DNA of 64,000 nucleotides, taken from positions 124,001-188,000 of the forward strand of contig NZ_LIPT01000008.1 of NCBI RefSeq assembly GCF_001418225.1, given 5' to 3'. Below, piece by piece: positions 1 through 7,974 of this stretch (positions are counted from its first letter, which is position 1; every line of letters begins with the position of its first letter). Position numbers and translations under genes: made by a program. The notes under the pieces are model-generated. The model did no database searches and had not been told where the DNA came from. It was given only the letters and a program-made list of their open reading frames with translations. This DNA is from Pannonibacter indicus (lineage in GTDB: Bacteria; Pseudomonadota; Alphaproteobacteria; Rhizobiales; Stappiaceae).

Positions 1-4
1 TAAC

Positions 5-385
5 ATGAATTTCGCGGCTCTCGCCCGCAAAGCCGGCGCCACCGCACTGGCGCTGGTGATGGCCGGTGCTCTGACGCTGGGCGCCGCCACGGGCTCTGCC
101 GAAGCGCGGGATGGGCGCAACGGCGCGCTGGCAGCCGGTGCTGTCGTCGGCCTTGCCGCCGGCGCGCTTTTGGGCACGGCCATGGCCAACAGCGGCCCGG
201 ACTATATCGACGCCCCGCCGGCCTATTATGCACCGCCGCCCCCGCCGCCGGTTGTCTATGGTGGCCCGGTCTATTACGCGCCGCCGCCGCCCCCGCCGGT
301 CCGCTGCTACCTGAGCCCGGTGCAGCGCTGGGATGGCTATATCGGCCAGTATGTTGTCGTCGGTCATCAGGAAGTCTGCAACTGA
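5..385 (+). CDS. Small secreted proline-rich protein
   Basis: A 126-residue protein with an N-terminal signal peptide (hydrophobic stretch about residues 10-32, ending in an Ala-rich cleavage region). A Gly/Ala-rich hydrophobic segment follows (about 40-60, like a glycine zipper). Two proline runs flanked by Tyr (YYAPPPPPP pattern, about 73-98) come next. The tail holds the only two cysteines (Cys100 and Cys125) near each end, so a disulfide is possible. Short exported proteins of this build are common in Rhizobiales envelopes but have no assigned function, and I do not recognise a named family. Only four bases precede the ATG, so its promoter and ribosome site are outside the window. A terminator follows at 416-443. 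Confidence 0.7.
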   Translation: MNFAALARKAGATALALVMAGALTLGAATGSAEARDGRNGALAAGAVVGLAAGALLGTAMANSGPDYIDAPPAYYAPPPPPPVVYGGPVYYAPPPPPPVRCYLSPVQRWDGYIGQYVVVGHQEVCN

Positions 386-415
386 TCTGTTGCTGCCCTG
401 ACGCGATGGTTTTGG

Positions 416-443
416 CCCCGCCGGTTCGCCCAGCGGGGTTTTT
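416..443 (+). terminator. Intrinsic terminator after the secreted protein gene
   Basis: CCCCGC (416-421) pairs with GCGGGG (433-438) around an 11-base loop. Five T residues follow on the + strand (439-443). It lies 31 bases after the stop codon. Confidence 0.75.
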
Positions 444-572
444 CTTTATGCCGTCTTGCCACTTTCCGGGGCAAACGGACAGAGGCCGCCAATGCGGGTT
501 AGGATGAGCCTTAAGCGAATCTGTGCGGATCAGCCCTGCCGCCGGATGAAACGACAAGGCCAGCGACAGCCC

Positions 573-2405
573 ATGCCCTTTACCCTGCGCCTCACGCCCA
601 CGCTCGCCACCGTGATCGGCACCTTCGTCTTTCTCACCACCGCTTCCGTCCTCTATGTGGAAAGCACGGCCTCCCGGCGGATCGTGGCCGGGCTCGGCAG
701 CCGGCTCGTCGATCTCGGCATGGATGCCTATGAGCAGAAATTCGAAAGCAAGATCAACGTCCTGCGCAATCAGGCCGGCTTCATAGCCGCCGCTTTCGCA
801 CGGGGCGCCTCGCCCATCGCGCTGGATGAGGATGTGGCGCGCCTTGCCTTTGGCGGGCTGGCTGCCGCGCCGGAGGGCACCCGCATCACCGTTGCCCGTG
901 CAGCGCAGGGCGATGCGCTGGAAGTCGGCCAGATGCCCGGCGGCAGCATGATGCTGCGCCGGATCCCGCACACGGAGAATGCGGCGCTGACAACCCGCCT
1001 CACAGAGGCGGAAGCCGCAGATGCCCCCTTCTGGCTGCCGCCGGACTACGATGCGCAGCGTCAGGAAACGCTGCTCTCCTACGTGGTTCCGGTCAGGCGG
1101 GACGGCGCCTATCTGGGCTACACCGCCGTCTCCATCCCCTCCTCCGGCCTGTCCCGCATTGCGCAAGCCCTGTCTGACGAGACTTTGAAAGTGTTTCTTC
1201 TTTACGGAGAAGCCGACATTCTCGCCCACCCGGATCTCGACCCGCTGGATGCCACCCTGTCCGAAGAGAATGATCTTGTGGACATAGAGGACGCGCCCGA
1301 CCCGCTGCTCGCCCGCCTTGCCAGCCTCAAGCCCGTTGATCCGCTCCGGTTCGACCTCAATGAAGCCCATGCCATGTTTGAGGGCGAGACGGAGGAGCAT
1401 GGCCGCTACTATGTGGTGCTGGAGCGCACGGCGGCGAAATTCGGCGAGCTGCCGGTCATCACCGGGGCGATCATGCCTGCCTCCGTTCTGGAGCAGCCGC
1501 TGGAGGAGCTTTACGTCTCCATTCTCATTGCCCTGGCCATCCTGGCCGCAGCCCTTGCGGGCAGCGCCGTCATGGCCTACCGCATCGCCCAGCCCATCCG
1601 CCGGGCAGCAGCAGGCGCGCGGGCCATCGCGCGGCTGGATATTGCCGGGCTGAGGCCCCTGCCCTCCAGCCGCATCGAGGAACTGAAGGATCTGGCCAGC
1701 GGCTTCAACGCCATGACGACGGCGCTGACCGCCTTCGTGCGCTACGTGCCGCGCAGCCTCGTTCTCAAGCTGCTGCGTGAAGGCAGCGGCAGCGCCGCCC
1801 CACAGGAACGCCAGGTAGCCGTGCTCTTCACCGATGTGGCGGGCTTTACCAGCATCTGTGAAGGCATGGACGCACGGGAGACGGCGGATTTCGTCAATCA
1901 CCACCTCACGCTGATCGGCAGCGTCGTCGAGCGCCACGGCGGCACCATCGACAAATATATCGGCGACAGCGTCATGGCCTTCTGGGGCGCGCCCGATCAT
2001 ATGGACAATCCCGCAGCAGCTGCTGCAGCCGCAGCACTCGATATCGAACGGGCGCTCAAGGCCGACAATGCCGTCAGGCGCGAACAAGGCCTTGCCCCCG
2101 TGCGCATCCGGGCAGGCCTTCATGTGGGGCCGCTCATCGTCGGGGACATTGGCGCACCGGGCCGCGTGAACTACACGGTCATTGGCGACACGGTGAACAT
2201 TGCAGCAAGACTGGAAAGCCTCGGCCACACGGCAGAGCCCGGCGCCGAAGCGGTGATCCTTGCCTCTGCCGATGTGGCAAGTGCCCTTGCAGCGCAGCAG
2301 AGCGCATCATGCCCCGTCATAACACCGCTCGGAGAACAGACGGTCAAGGGCAAGAGCCAGCCGGTCACAGTGGTGAGGCTGTCCCTGCCGGGGGAGGAAA
2401 CCTGA
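573..2405 (+). CDS. Membrane-bound class III adenylate/guanylate cyclase with HAMP domain
   Basis: Makes a cyclic nucleotide (probably cAMP) in response to a periplasmic signal. From the ATG at 573 the protein has 610 residues: a first transmembrane helix (about 8-28), a roughly 270-residue extracytoplasmic sensor, a second helix (about 310-335), a HAMP linker, and a C-terminal catalytic domain (about 410-600). The domain carries the metal-binding segment LFTDVAGFT and the downstream signature GGTIDKYIGDSVMAFWG. The frame is open from ATG 456, but the extra 39 residues are polar and precede the natural first helix, so 573 is preferred (an AAGG lies 13 bases upstream). It sits alone between a terminator and an unrelated dehydrogenase. 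The choice between ATP and GTP cannot be made by eye. Confidence 0.88.
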   Translation: MPFTLRLTPTLATVIGTFVFLTTASVLYVESTASRRIVAGLGSRLVDLGMDAYEQKFESKINVLRNQAGFIAAAFARGASPIALDEDVARLAFGGLAAAPEGTRITVARAAQGDALEVGQMPGGSMMLRRIPHTENAALTTRLTEAEAADAPFWLPPDYDAQRQETLLSYVVPVRRDGAYLGYTAVSIPSSGLSRIAQALSDETLKVFLLYGEADILAHPDLDPLDATLSEENDLVDIEDAPDPLLARLASLKPVDPLRFDLNEAHAMFEGETEEHGRYYVVLERTAAKFGELPVITGAIMPASVLEQPLEELYVSILIALAILAAALAGSAVMAYRIAQPIRRAAAGARAIARLDIAGLRPLPSSRIEELKDLASGFNAMTTALTAFVRYVPRSLVLKLLREGSGSAAPQERQVAVLFTDVAGFTSICEGMDARETADFVNHHLTLIGSVVERHGGTIDKYIGDSVMAFWGAPDHMDNPAAAAAAAALDIERALKADNAVRREQGLAPVRIRAGLHVGPLIVGDIGAPGRVNYTVIGDTVNIAARLESLGHTAEPGAEAVILASADVASALAAQQSASCPVITPLGEQTVKGKSQPVTVVRLSLPGEET

Positions 2406-2474
2406 CACCACGTTTGTCCGGATGAGCTCCGGCATGCTAGGCAGACATATCAGACATCCTGCCGCGAGCCTGCC

Positions 2475-3491
2475 ATGTCCGCCACCGAGACACTTACCCT
2501 TGCCGAAGCTCATGACCTGGCCGTTGCAGCCCTTGTGGCCAGCAATACGGCACCGGATGTGGCCGAAAGCGTTGCGCAGGCGCTGGTGGCCGCAGAGGCA
2601 GATGGCCAGAGCGGGCACGGCCTGTCGCGGGTTCCCTCCTATGCAGGGCAAGCGCGCAGCGGCAAGGTGAACGGGCATGCGGTGCCGAAGCTGGAGGATG
2701 TGACGCCAGCCCTCTTCCGGGTGGATGCCTGCGACGGCTTTGCCTATCCCGCCTTTGACATGGCCATCCAGCATCTGCCTGGGCGGGCGCACAAGCTGGG
2801 CATTGCCATGGCAGCCGTGCGCCGCTCGCATCACTTCGGCCAGGCTGGGGCGCATTGCGAAAAGCTGGCAGAACATGGGCTGGCAGCCTTCGTCTATGGC
2901 AACGCACCAAAATCCATCGCGCCCTGGGGCGGGCGGACACCGCTGTTCGGCACCAACCCGATTGCCTTCGCTGCCCCCGCCGGCAAGGGCCGCGCGCCGC
3001 TCATCATCGATCTGGCTGTCTCGCGCGTCGCCAAGGGCAAGATCATGGCAGCCGAAAAAGCGGGCAAATCCATTCCCGAAGGCTGGGCGCTTGATGCCGA
3101 TGGCAATCCGACGACCGATGCCAGCGCAGCCATGGCAGGCACCATGATCCCGATCGGCGAGGCCAAGGGCGCGGCATTGGCGATGATGGTGGAAGTGATG
3201 TCAGCCGCCATGGTGGGAGCCAGCCTGGCCTTCGAGGCACCCAGCCTCTTCACGTCCGAGGGGCCTGTGCTCAATCTCGGCCAGACAATCATTGCCATTG
3301 ACCCGGAACTGGTGTCCGGCGGCCTGTTTGGCGAAAGAATGGATACCCTGCTGGATACGGTGGCGGCCGAAGACGGCGCACGCCTGCCCGGCTCCCGCCG
3401 CCTTGCTGCCCGGCAGAAAGCCATCGCCGAAGGTCTGGCAATCCCGGTTCCGATTCTGGACGAAATCCGGCAGATCATCGCAGCTGCATGA
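2475..3491 (+). CDS. Ldh2 family NAD(P)H-dependent oxidoreductase
   Basis: A 338-residue member of the malate/L-lactate/ureidoglycolate dehydrogenase (Ldh2/YbiC) family, which is unrelated to Rossmann-type dehydrogenases. The conserved catalytic segment GHGLSR is at residues 47-52, and HFGQAG and the glycine/proline-rich FGTNPIAFA nucleotide-binding segment lie mid-protein. Known members reduce 2-oxo acids or cyclic imines (malate, lactate, 2,3-diketogulonate, delta-1-piperideine-2-carboxylate); the substrate here is not determinable. Length is normal for the family. It starts 69 bases after the cyclase stop and could be cotranscribed, but no functional link is evident. Confidence 0.85.
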   Translation: MSATETLTLAEAHDLAVAALVASNTAPDVAESVAQALVAAEADGQSGHGLSRVPSYAGQARSGKVNGHAVPKLEDVTPALFRVDACDGFAYPAFDMAIQHLPGRAHKLGIAMAAVRRSHHFGQAGAHCEKLAEHGLAAFVYGNAPKSIAPWGGRTPLFGTNPIAFAAPAGKGRAPLIIDLAVSRVAKGKIMAAEKAGKSIPEGWALDADGNPTTDASAAMAGTMIPIGEAKGAALAMMVEVMSAAMVGASLAFEAPSLFTSEGPVLNLGQTIIAIDPELVSGGLFGERMDTLLDTVAAEDGARLPGSRRLAARQKAIAEGLAIPVPILDEIRQIIAAA

Positions 3492-3530
3492 ACCCTGCGC
3501 CATCGCAGGCACAGGGCTCATGCATTTGGT

Positions 3531-4088
3531 TCAGGCCGCGCGGGAGGTGACGCTGCGCAGTCCGGTGAAAGGCATCATCTGCGCATAAACCGGATCTTCC
3601 GCACCGCTTGCCTCGACGAGGCCACAGGCTCCGGCGAGTGCGCCTTCCTTCAGCTCGAGACCGAGGAAGCGGTGACGCTCCACCGGTCCCGGCAGATCAA
3701 GGCCAAGAGTCAGGTCCGGCGAAAAGCCGAACCTTGCATAATACGCATGATCGCCCACCAGCATGACGCCGCCAAAGCCGGCAATGGCGGCCTGATTGAG
3801 CGCGGCACGCATCAGACGCGCGCCAAGCCCTTCGCTGCGGCAAGTGGCCTCCACCGCCAGCGGTCCGAGCAGCAGCAGGCCCTGGCCGCCTTCGGCCGTG
3901 ACATGCCACAGGCGCAGGGTACCCACGAGCGCACCGGTATCATCCAGCGCGGTCAGGGCGATGGCCGGCACGCGGCCTTCGCGCAGGCGTTCGGAGGTTT
4001 TCTGATGCCGGTCCGGACCAAACGCCCGGTCGAGCAGCAGCTCGCGGGCGCCGGTGTGCTCCGGCGCCTCGTCCAGAATTTCGATCAT
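3531..4088 (-). CDS. GNAT family N-acetyltransferase (YhbS-like)
   Basis: A 185-residue Gcn5-related acetyltransferase that moves acetyl from acetyl-CoA to an unknown amine. The core acetyl-CoA loop is seen as LGPLAVEATCRSEGLGARLM (a variant of the R/Q-x-x-G-x-G/A motif). The following MLVGDHAYYARFGF is the hallmark of the YhbS-like subgroup. It lies 13 bases downstream of the ornithine decarboxylase gene in the same direction, so the two probably share a transcript. That makes a polyamine-related substrate conceivable, but this is inference only. Confidence 0.83.
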   Translation of the reverse strand: MIEILDEAPEHTGARELLLDRAFGPDRHQKTSERLREGRVPAIALTALDDTGALVGTLRLWHVTAEGGQGLLLLGPLAVEATCRSEGLGARLMRAALNQAAIAGFGGVMLVGDHAYYARFGFSPDLTLGLDLPGPVERHRFLGLELKEGALAGACGLVEASGAEDPVYAQMMPFTGLRSVTSRAA

Positions 4089-4101
4089 CTCACCTGATCC
4101 T

Positions 4102-5232
4102 TCAGATCACGTAGGATGCGAGAGCGGCGAAGCCGTTGAAGCCGACCGTGGAATAGGTCGTCGTATAGGCACCGCAGGACTCGATCAGCACCTTGTCGCC
4201 GATCGACAGGGAGACAGGCAGCTCGTAGGGCGTCTTTTCGTAAAGAACGTCCACGCTGTCGCAGGTCGGCCCTGCCAGCACGCAGGGCGAGGTGGCATCG
4301 CCATCCTTCGGGGTGCGGATCGGGTAGCGGATCGCCTCGTCCATGGTCTCGGCGAGGCCATGGAACTTGCCGATGTCCAGATAGACCCAGCGCACGGTGT
4401 CGTCAGCCGACTTGCGGGAAATCAGCACGACTTCCGCTTCGATCAGGCCGGCATCGCCCACCATGCCGCGGCCCGGCTCAATGATCGTCTGCGGCAGGTT
4501 GTTGCCGAAGTGATCGGTCAGAGCCTGGAAAATGGCATTGCCATAGGCCGGAACGCCCGGGACATCCTTGAGGTAACGGGCTGGGAAGCCACCGCCCATG
4601 TTGACCATCTTCAGCGGGACGCCGCGGGTGGCGCATTCACGGAACACACCGGCAGCCGTTGCCAGCGCGCTGTCCCAGGCGCCCAGGTTTGCCTGCTGGG
4701 AACCGACATGGAAGGACACGCCATAGGCCTCGAGGCCGCCGCGGTGCGCAGCTTCCAGCACGTCCGGAGCCATTTCCGGAGCGCAGCCGAACTTGCGCGA
4801 CAGCGGCCATTCGGCGCCTGCGCCATCGCACAGGATGCGGCAGAACACGCGCACGCCCGGTGCGGCACGGACGATCTTCTCGACTTCGGCTTCGCAGTCG
4901 ACGGCATAGAGGCGCACGCCCAGCTCGAAGGCGCGGGCGATGTCGCGTTCCTTCTTGATGGTGTTGCCATAGGAAATGCGGTCCGCGCTGGCACCGGCAG
5001 CCAGAGCCATTTCGATTTCGCCGACGGAGGCGCAATCGAAGGAGGAGCCGAGTTCAGCCAGCAGGCTGAGGATCTCGGGGGCCGGGTTAGCCTTCACCGC
5101 ATAGAAGACGGAGGTGTCGGGCAGCGAACGGACAAAAGCCTCGTAGTTTGACCGCACAACGTCAAGGTCGACAACAACGCAAGGACCATCTTCGGTGCGC
5201 TGGCGGAGGAATTCACGGATGCGATCGGTCAT
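4102..5232 (-). CDS. Ornithine (lysine/ornithine) decarboxylase, PLP fold type III
   Basis: Decarboxylates ornithine to putrescine, the first committed step of polyamine synthesis. The 376-residue length matches alphaproteobacterial class III decarboxylases. The PLP lysine is Lys47 in FYAVKANP. GGGFPARY and EPGRGMVGDAG bind the cofactor phosphate, and the late GPTCDSVDV segment carries the active-site Cys-Asp pair. The start at 5232 is chosen over the longer frame (to 5358) because MTDRIREFL begins the conserved region and GGGAG lies 10 bases upstream. A 360-base untranslated leader with strong hairpins precedes it. Lysine activity is possible, as in related rhizobial enzymes. Confidence 0.93.
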   Translation of the reverse strand: MTDRIREFLRQRTEDGPCVVVDLDVVRSNYEAFVRSLPDTSVFYAVKANPAPEILSLLAELGSSFDCASVGEIEMALAAGASADRISYGNTIKKERDIARAFELGVRLYAVDCEAEVEKIVRAAPGVRVFCRILCDGAGAEWPLSRKFGCAPEMAPDVLEAAHRGGLEAYGVSFHVGSQQANLGAWDSALATAAGVFRECATRGVPLKMVNMGGGFPARYLKDVPGVPAYGNAIFQALTDHFGNNLPQTIIEPGRGMVGDAGLIEAEVVLISRKSADDTVRWVYLDIGKFHGLAETMDEAIRYPIRTPKDGDATSPCVLAGPTCDSVDVLYEKTPYELPVSLSIGDKVLIESCGAYTTTYSTVGFNGFAALASYVI

Positions 5233-5594
5233 CGGGGTTCTCCCGTTCATCAAGTCTTGGCGCGAGGTCGTCCGTCCGCTCGCCGCGGAGCCCTCCGGTA
5301 TGGACAGGGAGGCTCGGCAAGAGGTGACGATCGGTCGAGCGCACAGCGGTGGCTGCACACTGTCCCTTTATGGGATGCCTTGGCTTGGAACGGGGATCGC
5401 TCCGCACGGCCGGCAATGAAGTAACAAGTGCCTCTTCAGTAACCCCGGGATGTGGAAACCCGGCAGAGACCAAAAAAGCCCTCTTACGTCGTTGCTTTAA
5501 GCCGTCCGGTTTTGTCAGACCCCAAGAATCGTAGTGGGGCTTGTCTGACTGCCACTGGAATTCATGGACGACCACGGGCACGTGCGAATTTGGG
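5233..5594 (-). promoter_or_regulatory. Long structured 5' leader of the ornithine decarboxylase gene, candidate speF element
   Basis: About 360 bases with no convincing gene separate the decarboxylase start from a candidate promoter. The leader contains a stem (GTCAG 5514-5518 with CTGAC 5545-5549, CCCCA 5520-5524 with TGGGG 5535-5539) and a second stem (GAGCC 5288-5292 with GGCTC 5311-5315). A short upstream reading frame of 16 codons starts near 5562 and ends inside the first stem. The speF RNA motif is known from leaders of alphaproteobacterial ornithine decarboxylase genes and is of similar length. Assignment here rests on position, length and structure, not on an alignment. Confidence 0.45.
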
Positions 5595-5600
5595 CAACGG

Positions 5601-5630
5601 TTATTTGCGCCCATTCGCTGTCATGTTCAA
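5601..5630 (-). promoter_or_regulatory. Candidate sigma-70 promoter for the decarboxylase leader
   Basis: On the minus strand TTGAAC (5630-5625) is followed after 18 bases by AAATAA (5606-5601). This predicts a transcription start near 5594. The match is moderate and untested. Confidence 0.3.
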
Positions 5631-5822
5631 GGGATTTTTTGAATGAGGCGCAGATTTTTTTCGTGAAGCCGGAAGCCTGGAAAAGACAAGGTAAACGCCG
5701 GATTTTCGCCACTTTTTTAGACTTGCAAACATCGCGCGCAGAAGCCCGCCGCGCAACGGCGGCAGATGGGGCAACGGCATGCCGTCCCGGCAGCAATCAG
5801 ATCCTTTTCTTCATAAGCACGA

Positions 5823-5844
5823 AGGGCCGCACTGGGGCGGCCCT
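5823..5844. repeat. GC-rich hairpin between ornithine decarboxylase leader and EF-hand gene
   Basis: AGGGCCGC (5823-5830) and GCGGCCCT (5837-5844) form a perfect 8-bp stem with a 6-base loop. No T-run follows on either strand. It may help terminate transcripts of the EF-hand gene read from the right. Confidence 0.4.
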
Positions 5845-5850
5845 GCGGCT

Positions 5851-5906
5851 CAGATCTGTCCGCCGTTCGGGGGGCGAAGCTTGGCGGCTTTTGACGGACA
5901 GATCTG
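5851..5906. repeat. Perfect 12-bp inverted repeat downstream of the EF-hand gene
   Basis: CAGATCTGTCCG (5851-5862) is repeated in inverse at 5895-5906 with 32 bases between. It lies 26 bases beyond the EF-hand stop codon on that gene's 3' side. It may be a terminator-like or mRNA-stabilising hairpin, or an operator, but no T-run is present. Confidence 0.45.
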
Positions 5907-5932
5907 ATTCTGTTCAGGTTTGCGCCTGCGGA

Positions 5933-6943
5933 TCAGCCCTGGCGGCCCTGCGGGCCCTTGCCGCCACCTTTGCGGTCACCGTGGCGCTCACCATGCGGGC
6001 CCTTGCGGCCTTCCTTGCCGCCCTTGCGGAAGTCGGCCTTGGTCAGCACACCATCTCCGTTACGATCCATGCGGGCCACAAGATCAGCAGTCCGTGCCGC
6101 GTTTTCTTCAGCAGTGATGGCAAGGTCGCCGTCCGTGTCGAGGCGCTGGAACATGCGCACCAGACGCGGCTCAGCCATGCTGGCGAACAGCGCATCAAAG
6201 CCCTGCAGGTCGAAGCTGCCGGCATTGCCCGTATCCGCAAGGGCAAAGAGCTGGCCGCGCACCTCGTCGAACTCAGCGCGTGTCACGGTGCCGTCGCCGT
6301 TCACATCGAAGCGCTCGAACATCTCCATCATCATCATGCCGTGGCGGCCATGCGGACCCTCGGGGCCTTGGCCCATCTTCCAGCCCTCATGGTCCTTCCC
6401 TTCAGGGCCCCTGCCTTCCGGACCCCGGCCTTCCGGTCCCTTACCTTCCGGCCCCTTGCCACCGGGGCCACGTGCCTCGGCACCACGGCCTTCAGGGCCG
6501 CGCGGCGGCACCGGCATGGCCTTCAGCTCCCCGTCACCATCCCGGTCCAGCCGGGCGAACATGCGCTCAGAGATGCGGTCGAACTCGGCTCGGGTGACCT
6601 TGCCGTCGCCATCGCGGTCCAGCCGCTGGAAGGCACGCACCTTCACCGGCTGCATTTCAGCAAGGCGGTAAGCCTTGAATTCTTCCAGAGTGACGCGCCC
6701 GTCCTTGTCGGCGTCAGCGGCTGCGAAGCGCTCCGCGACAACGGCGTTCACTTCATCCTGGGTGACGGCGCCGTCCTTGTTCTGATCGAACATTTCGATC
6801 ATCCGTCCGCCGTGGCGGCCGCCGTCGCGGTCCATGCCGCCCCAGCCTTTGGGCCCGAAGCTGTCAGCCAGCGCGATTCCGGCCACAGAGGTGGCAAGCG
6901 CGGCAGCAAGCGTGCCAATGGCGATGGTCTTGAGTGCGGTCAT
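5933..6943 (-). CDS. Periplasmic multi-EF-hand calcium-binding protein
   Basis: A 336-residue exported protein (signal peptide about 1-27, ALA cleavage motif). It has about seven EF-hand loops: roughly residues 53-64, 77-88, 109-120, 133-144 (no Glu at position 12), 213-224, 269-280 and 293-304. Several are textbook DxDxDG loops, such as DRDGDGKVTRAE and DVNGDGTVTRAE. A low-complexity block of GPEGxG units (about 148-185) separates two EF-hand clusters, and the tail is rich in Gly, Lys and His. ATG 6943 is preferred to TTG 6946; AAGGAGA is six bases upstream. It is transcribed away from the adjacent two-component system, a pairing that suggests the system controls it in response to metal or envelope stress (inference). 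Confidence 0.88.
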   Translation of the reverse strand: MTALKTIAIGTLAAALATSVAGIALADSFGPKGWGGMDRDGGRHGGRMIEMFDQNKDGAVTQDEVNAVVAERFAAADADKDGRVTLEEFKAYRLAEMQPVKVRAFQRLDRDGDGKVTRAEFDRISERMFARLDRDGDGELKAMPVPPRGPEGRGAEARGPGGKGPEGKGPEGRGPEGRGPEGKDHEGWKMGQGPEGPHGRHGMMMMEMFERFDVNGDGTVTRAEFDEVRGQLFALADTGNAGSFDLQGFDALFASMAEPRLVRMFQRLDTDGDLAITAEENAARTADLVARMDRNGDGVLTKADFRKGGKEGRKGPHGERHGDRKGGGKGPQGRQG

Positions 6944-7102
6944 CAATCTTCTCCTTTTCCGGCCTATCCGGATGTCTGCAGCGGCAAGGCGTACCTCGCG
7001 GTCTGTGCCTGGCGGTCTTTGGCGGAACCGCCGTGCCGTCCTGCGATGACCAGAACATAGGCGAAGGATCCGCGCCGGATTAGGGCGGGCAGGAGGCCCA
7101 AG

Positions 7103-7149
7103 TGTCGTGACCTGTGACAGGCCTGGCCTCCTGCGACAGACTGTTACAC
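7103..7149. promoter_or_regulatory. Candidate OmpR-type operator between EF-hand gene and response regulator
   Basis: Four related half-sites lie in the divergent intergenic region: TGTCGTGA (7103), TGTGACAG (7113), TGCGACAG (7132) and TGTTACAC (7142). Each pair is spaced 10 bases, one helical turn, as expected for tandem binding by OmpR/PhoB-family regulators. Confidence 0.4.
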
Positions 7150-7245
7150 TTTCCCCTGCCCCGCCGTGGAAAATGGCGCTACCTAGAAGATGAAGGACGG
7201 CGGCATCAGCCCGCCGGCAGAGAACAGTGAGCCGGAATCAGCGTG

Positions 7246-7974
7246 ATGAGTGAGCCAAGCCCCCATATACTTGTGGTCGATGACCACCGCGATATCCGGG
7301 AAACGCTGGCCCGCTATCTGGTCAAGAACGGCTACAGGGCCACCACCGCCGAAAGCGCAGCCGCTGCCCGCAAGGCATTGAAGGCGGCCGTCATCGATCT
7401 GGTCGTGCTGGATGTGATGATGCCCGGTGAAGATGGTCTCAGCCTCTGCCGCAGCCTGGTTGATTCAGATGGCCCGCCCATCATCCTGCTCACCGCCATG
7501 GCGGAGGACACCGACCGGATCATCGGCCTGGAAATCGGCGCGGATGATTATGTCACCAAGCCTTTCAACCCGCGCGAGCTGCTGGCCCGCATCAAGGCCG
7601 TCCTGCGCCGCACCGCCAGCGTGCCCAAGCCGCGCGATCCGATCACGCAGGAGCGCCTCGTGTTTGAAGGCTTCACCGTGGACACGGCGCGGCGTGAGCT
7701 CTTTGACCCGCAAGGTGCGCCCATCGCCCTGTCCAGCGGCGAGTTTCAATTGCTGCTCGCCTTCCTCAAGCGTCCGCGCATGGTGCTGACCCGTGACCAG
7801 CTGATGGACCTGACGAGCGGGCGCACGCCCGGTGTCTTCGACCGGTCGATCGACAACCAGGTCAGCCGCCTGCGCCGCAAGATCGAGGAGGACCCGAAGG
7901 AGCCGCGCATCATCAAGACCGTCTGGGGCGGCGGCTACATGTTCACCGCTGCCGTGGAGGAGCTTGACGCATGA
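7246..7974 (+). CDS. OmpR-family response regulator
   Basis: DNA-binding response regulator of about 242 residues. The receiver domain (about 6-120) shows the acidic pair VVDDH, phosphoacceptor Asp56 in VLDVMMP, the Thr in LLTA and the Lys in KPF. A C-terminal winged helix (about 140-235) follows, with the RTPGVFDRSIDNQVSRLRRKIE recognition segment. GTG 7243 directly precedes ATG 7246 in frame, so either may be used. Its stop overlaps the kinase start by four bases (ATGA), showing translational coupling. The EF-hand gene diverges upstream, and candidate operator repeats lie between the two. The signal is unknown. Confidence 0.93.
   Translation: MSEPSPHILVVDDHRDIRETLARYLVKNGYRATTAESAAAARKALKAAVIDLVVLDVMMPGEDGLSLCRSLVDSDGPPIILLTAMAEDTDRIIGLEIGADDYVTKPFNPRELLARIKAVLRRTASVPKPRDPITQERLVFEGFTVDTARRELFDPQGAPIALSSGEFQLLLAFLKRPRMVLTRDQLMDLTSGRTPGVFDRSIDNQVSRLRRKIEEDPKEPRIIKTVWGGGYMFTAAVEELDA

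Noticed and set aside
4054-5151. A 365-codon plus-strand frame opposite ornithine decarboxylase
   Set aside because: The minus strand encodes a textbook decarboxylase; the plus-strand product has no recognisable domain and mirrors codon bias.
6400-6500. Tandem GGCCCTTCCGG-like repeats
   Set aside because: They encode the GPEGxG units of the EF-hand protein.
5564-7060. A 498-codon plus-strand frame opposite the EF-hand gene
   Set aside because: It covers the decarboxylase leader and the antisense of the EF-hand repeats and has no motif; repeats in it merely reflect the opposite strand.
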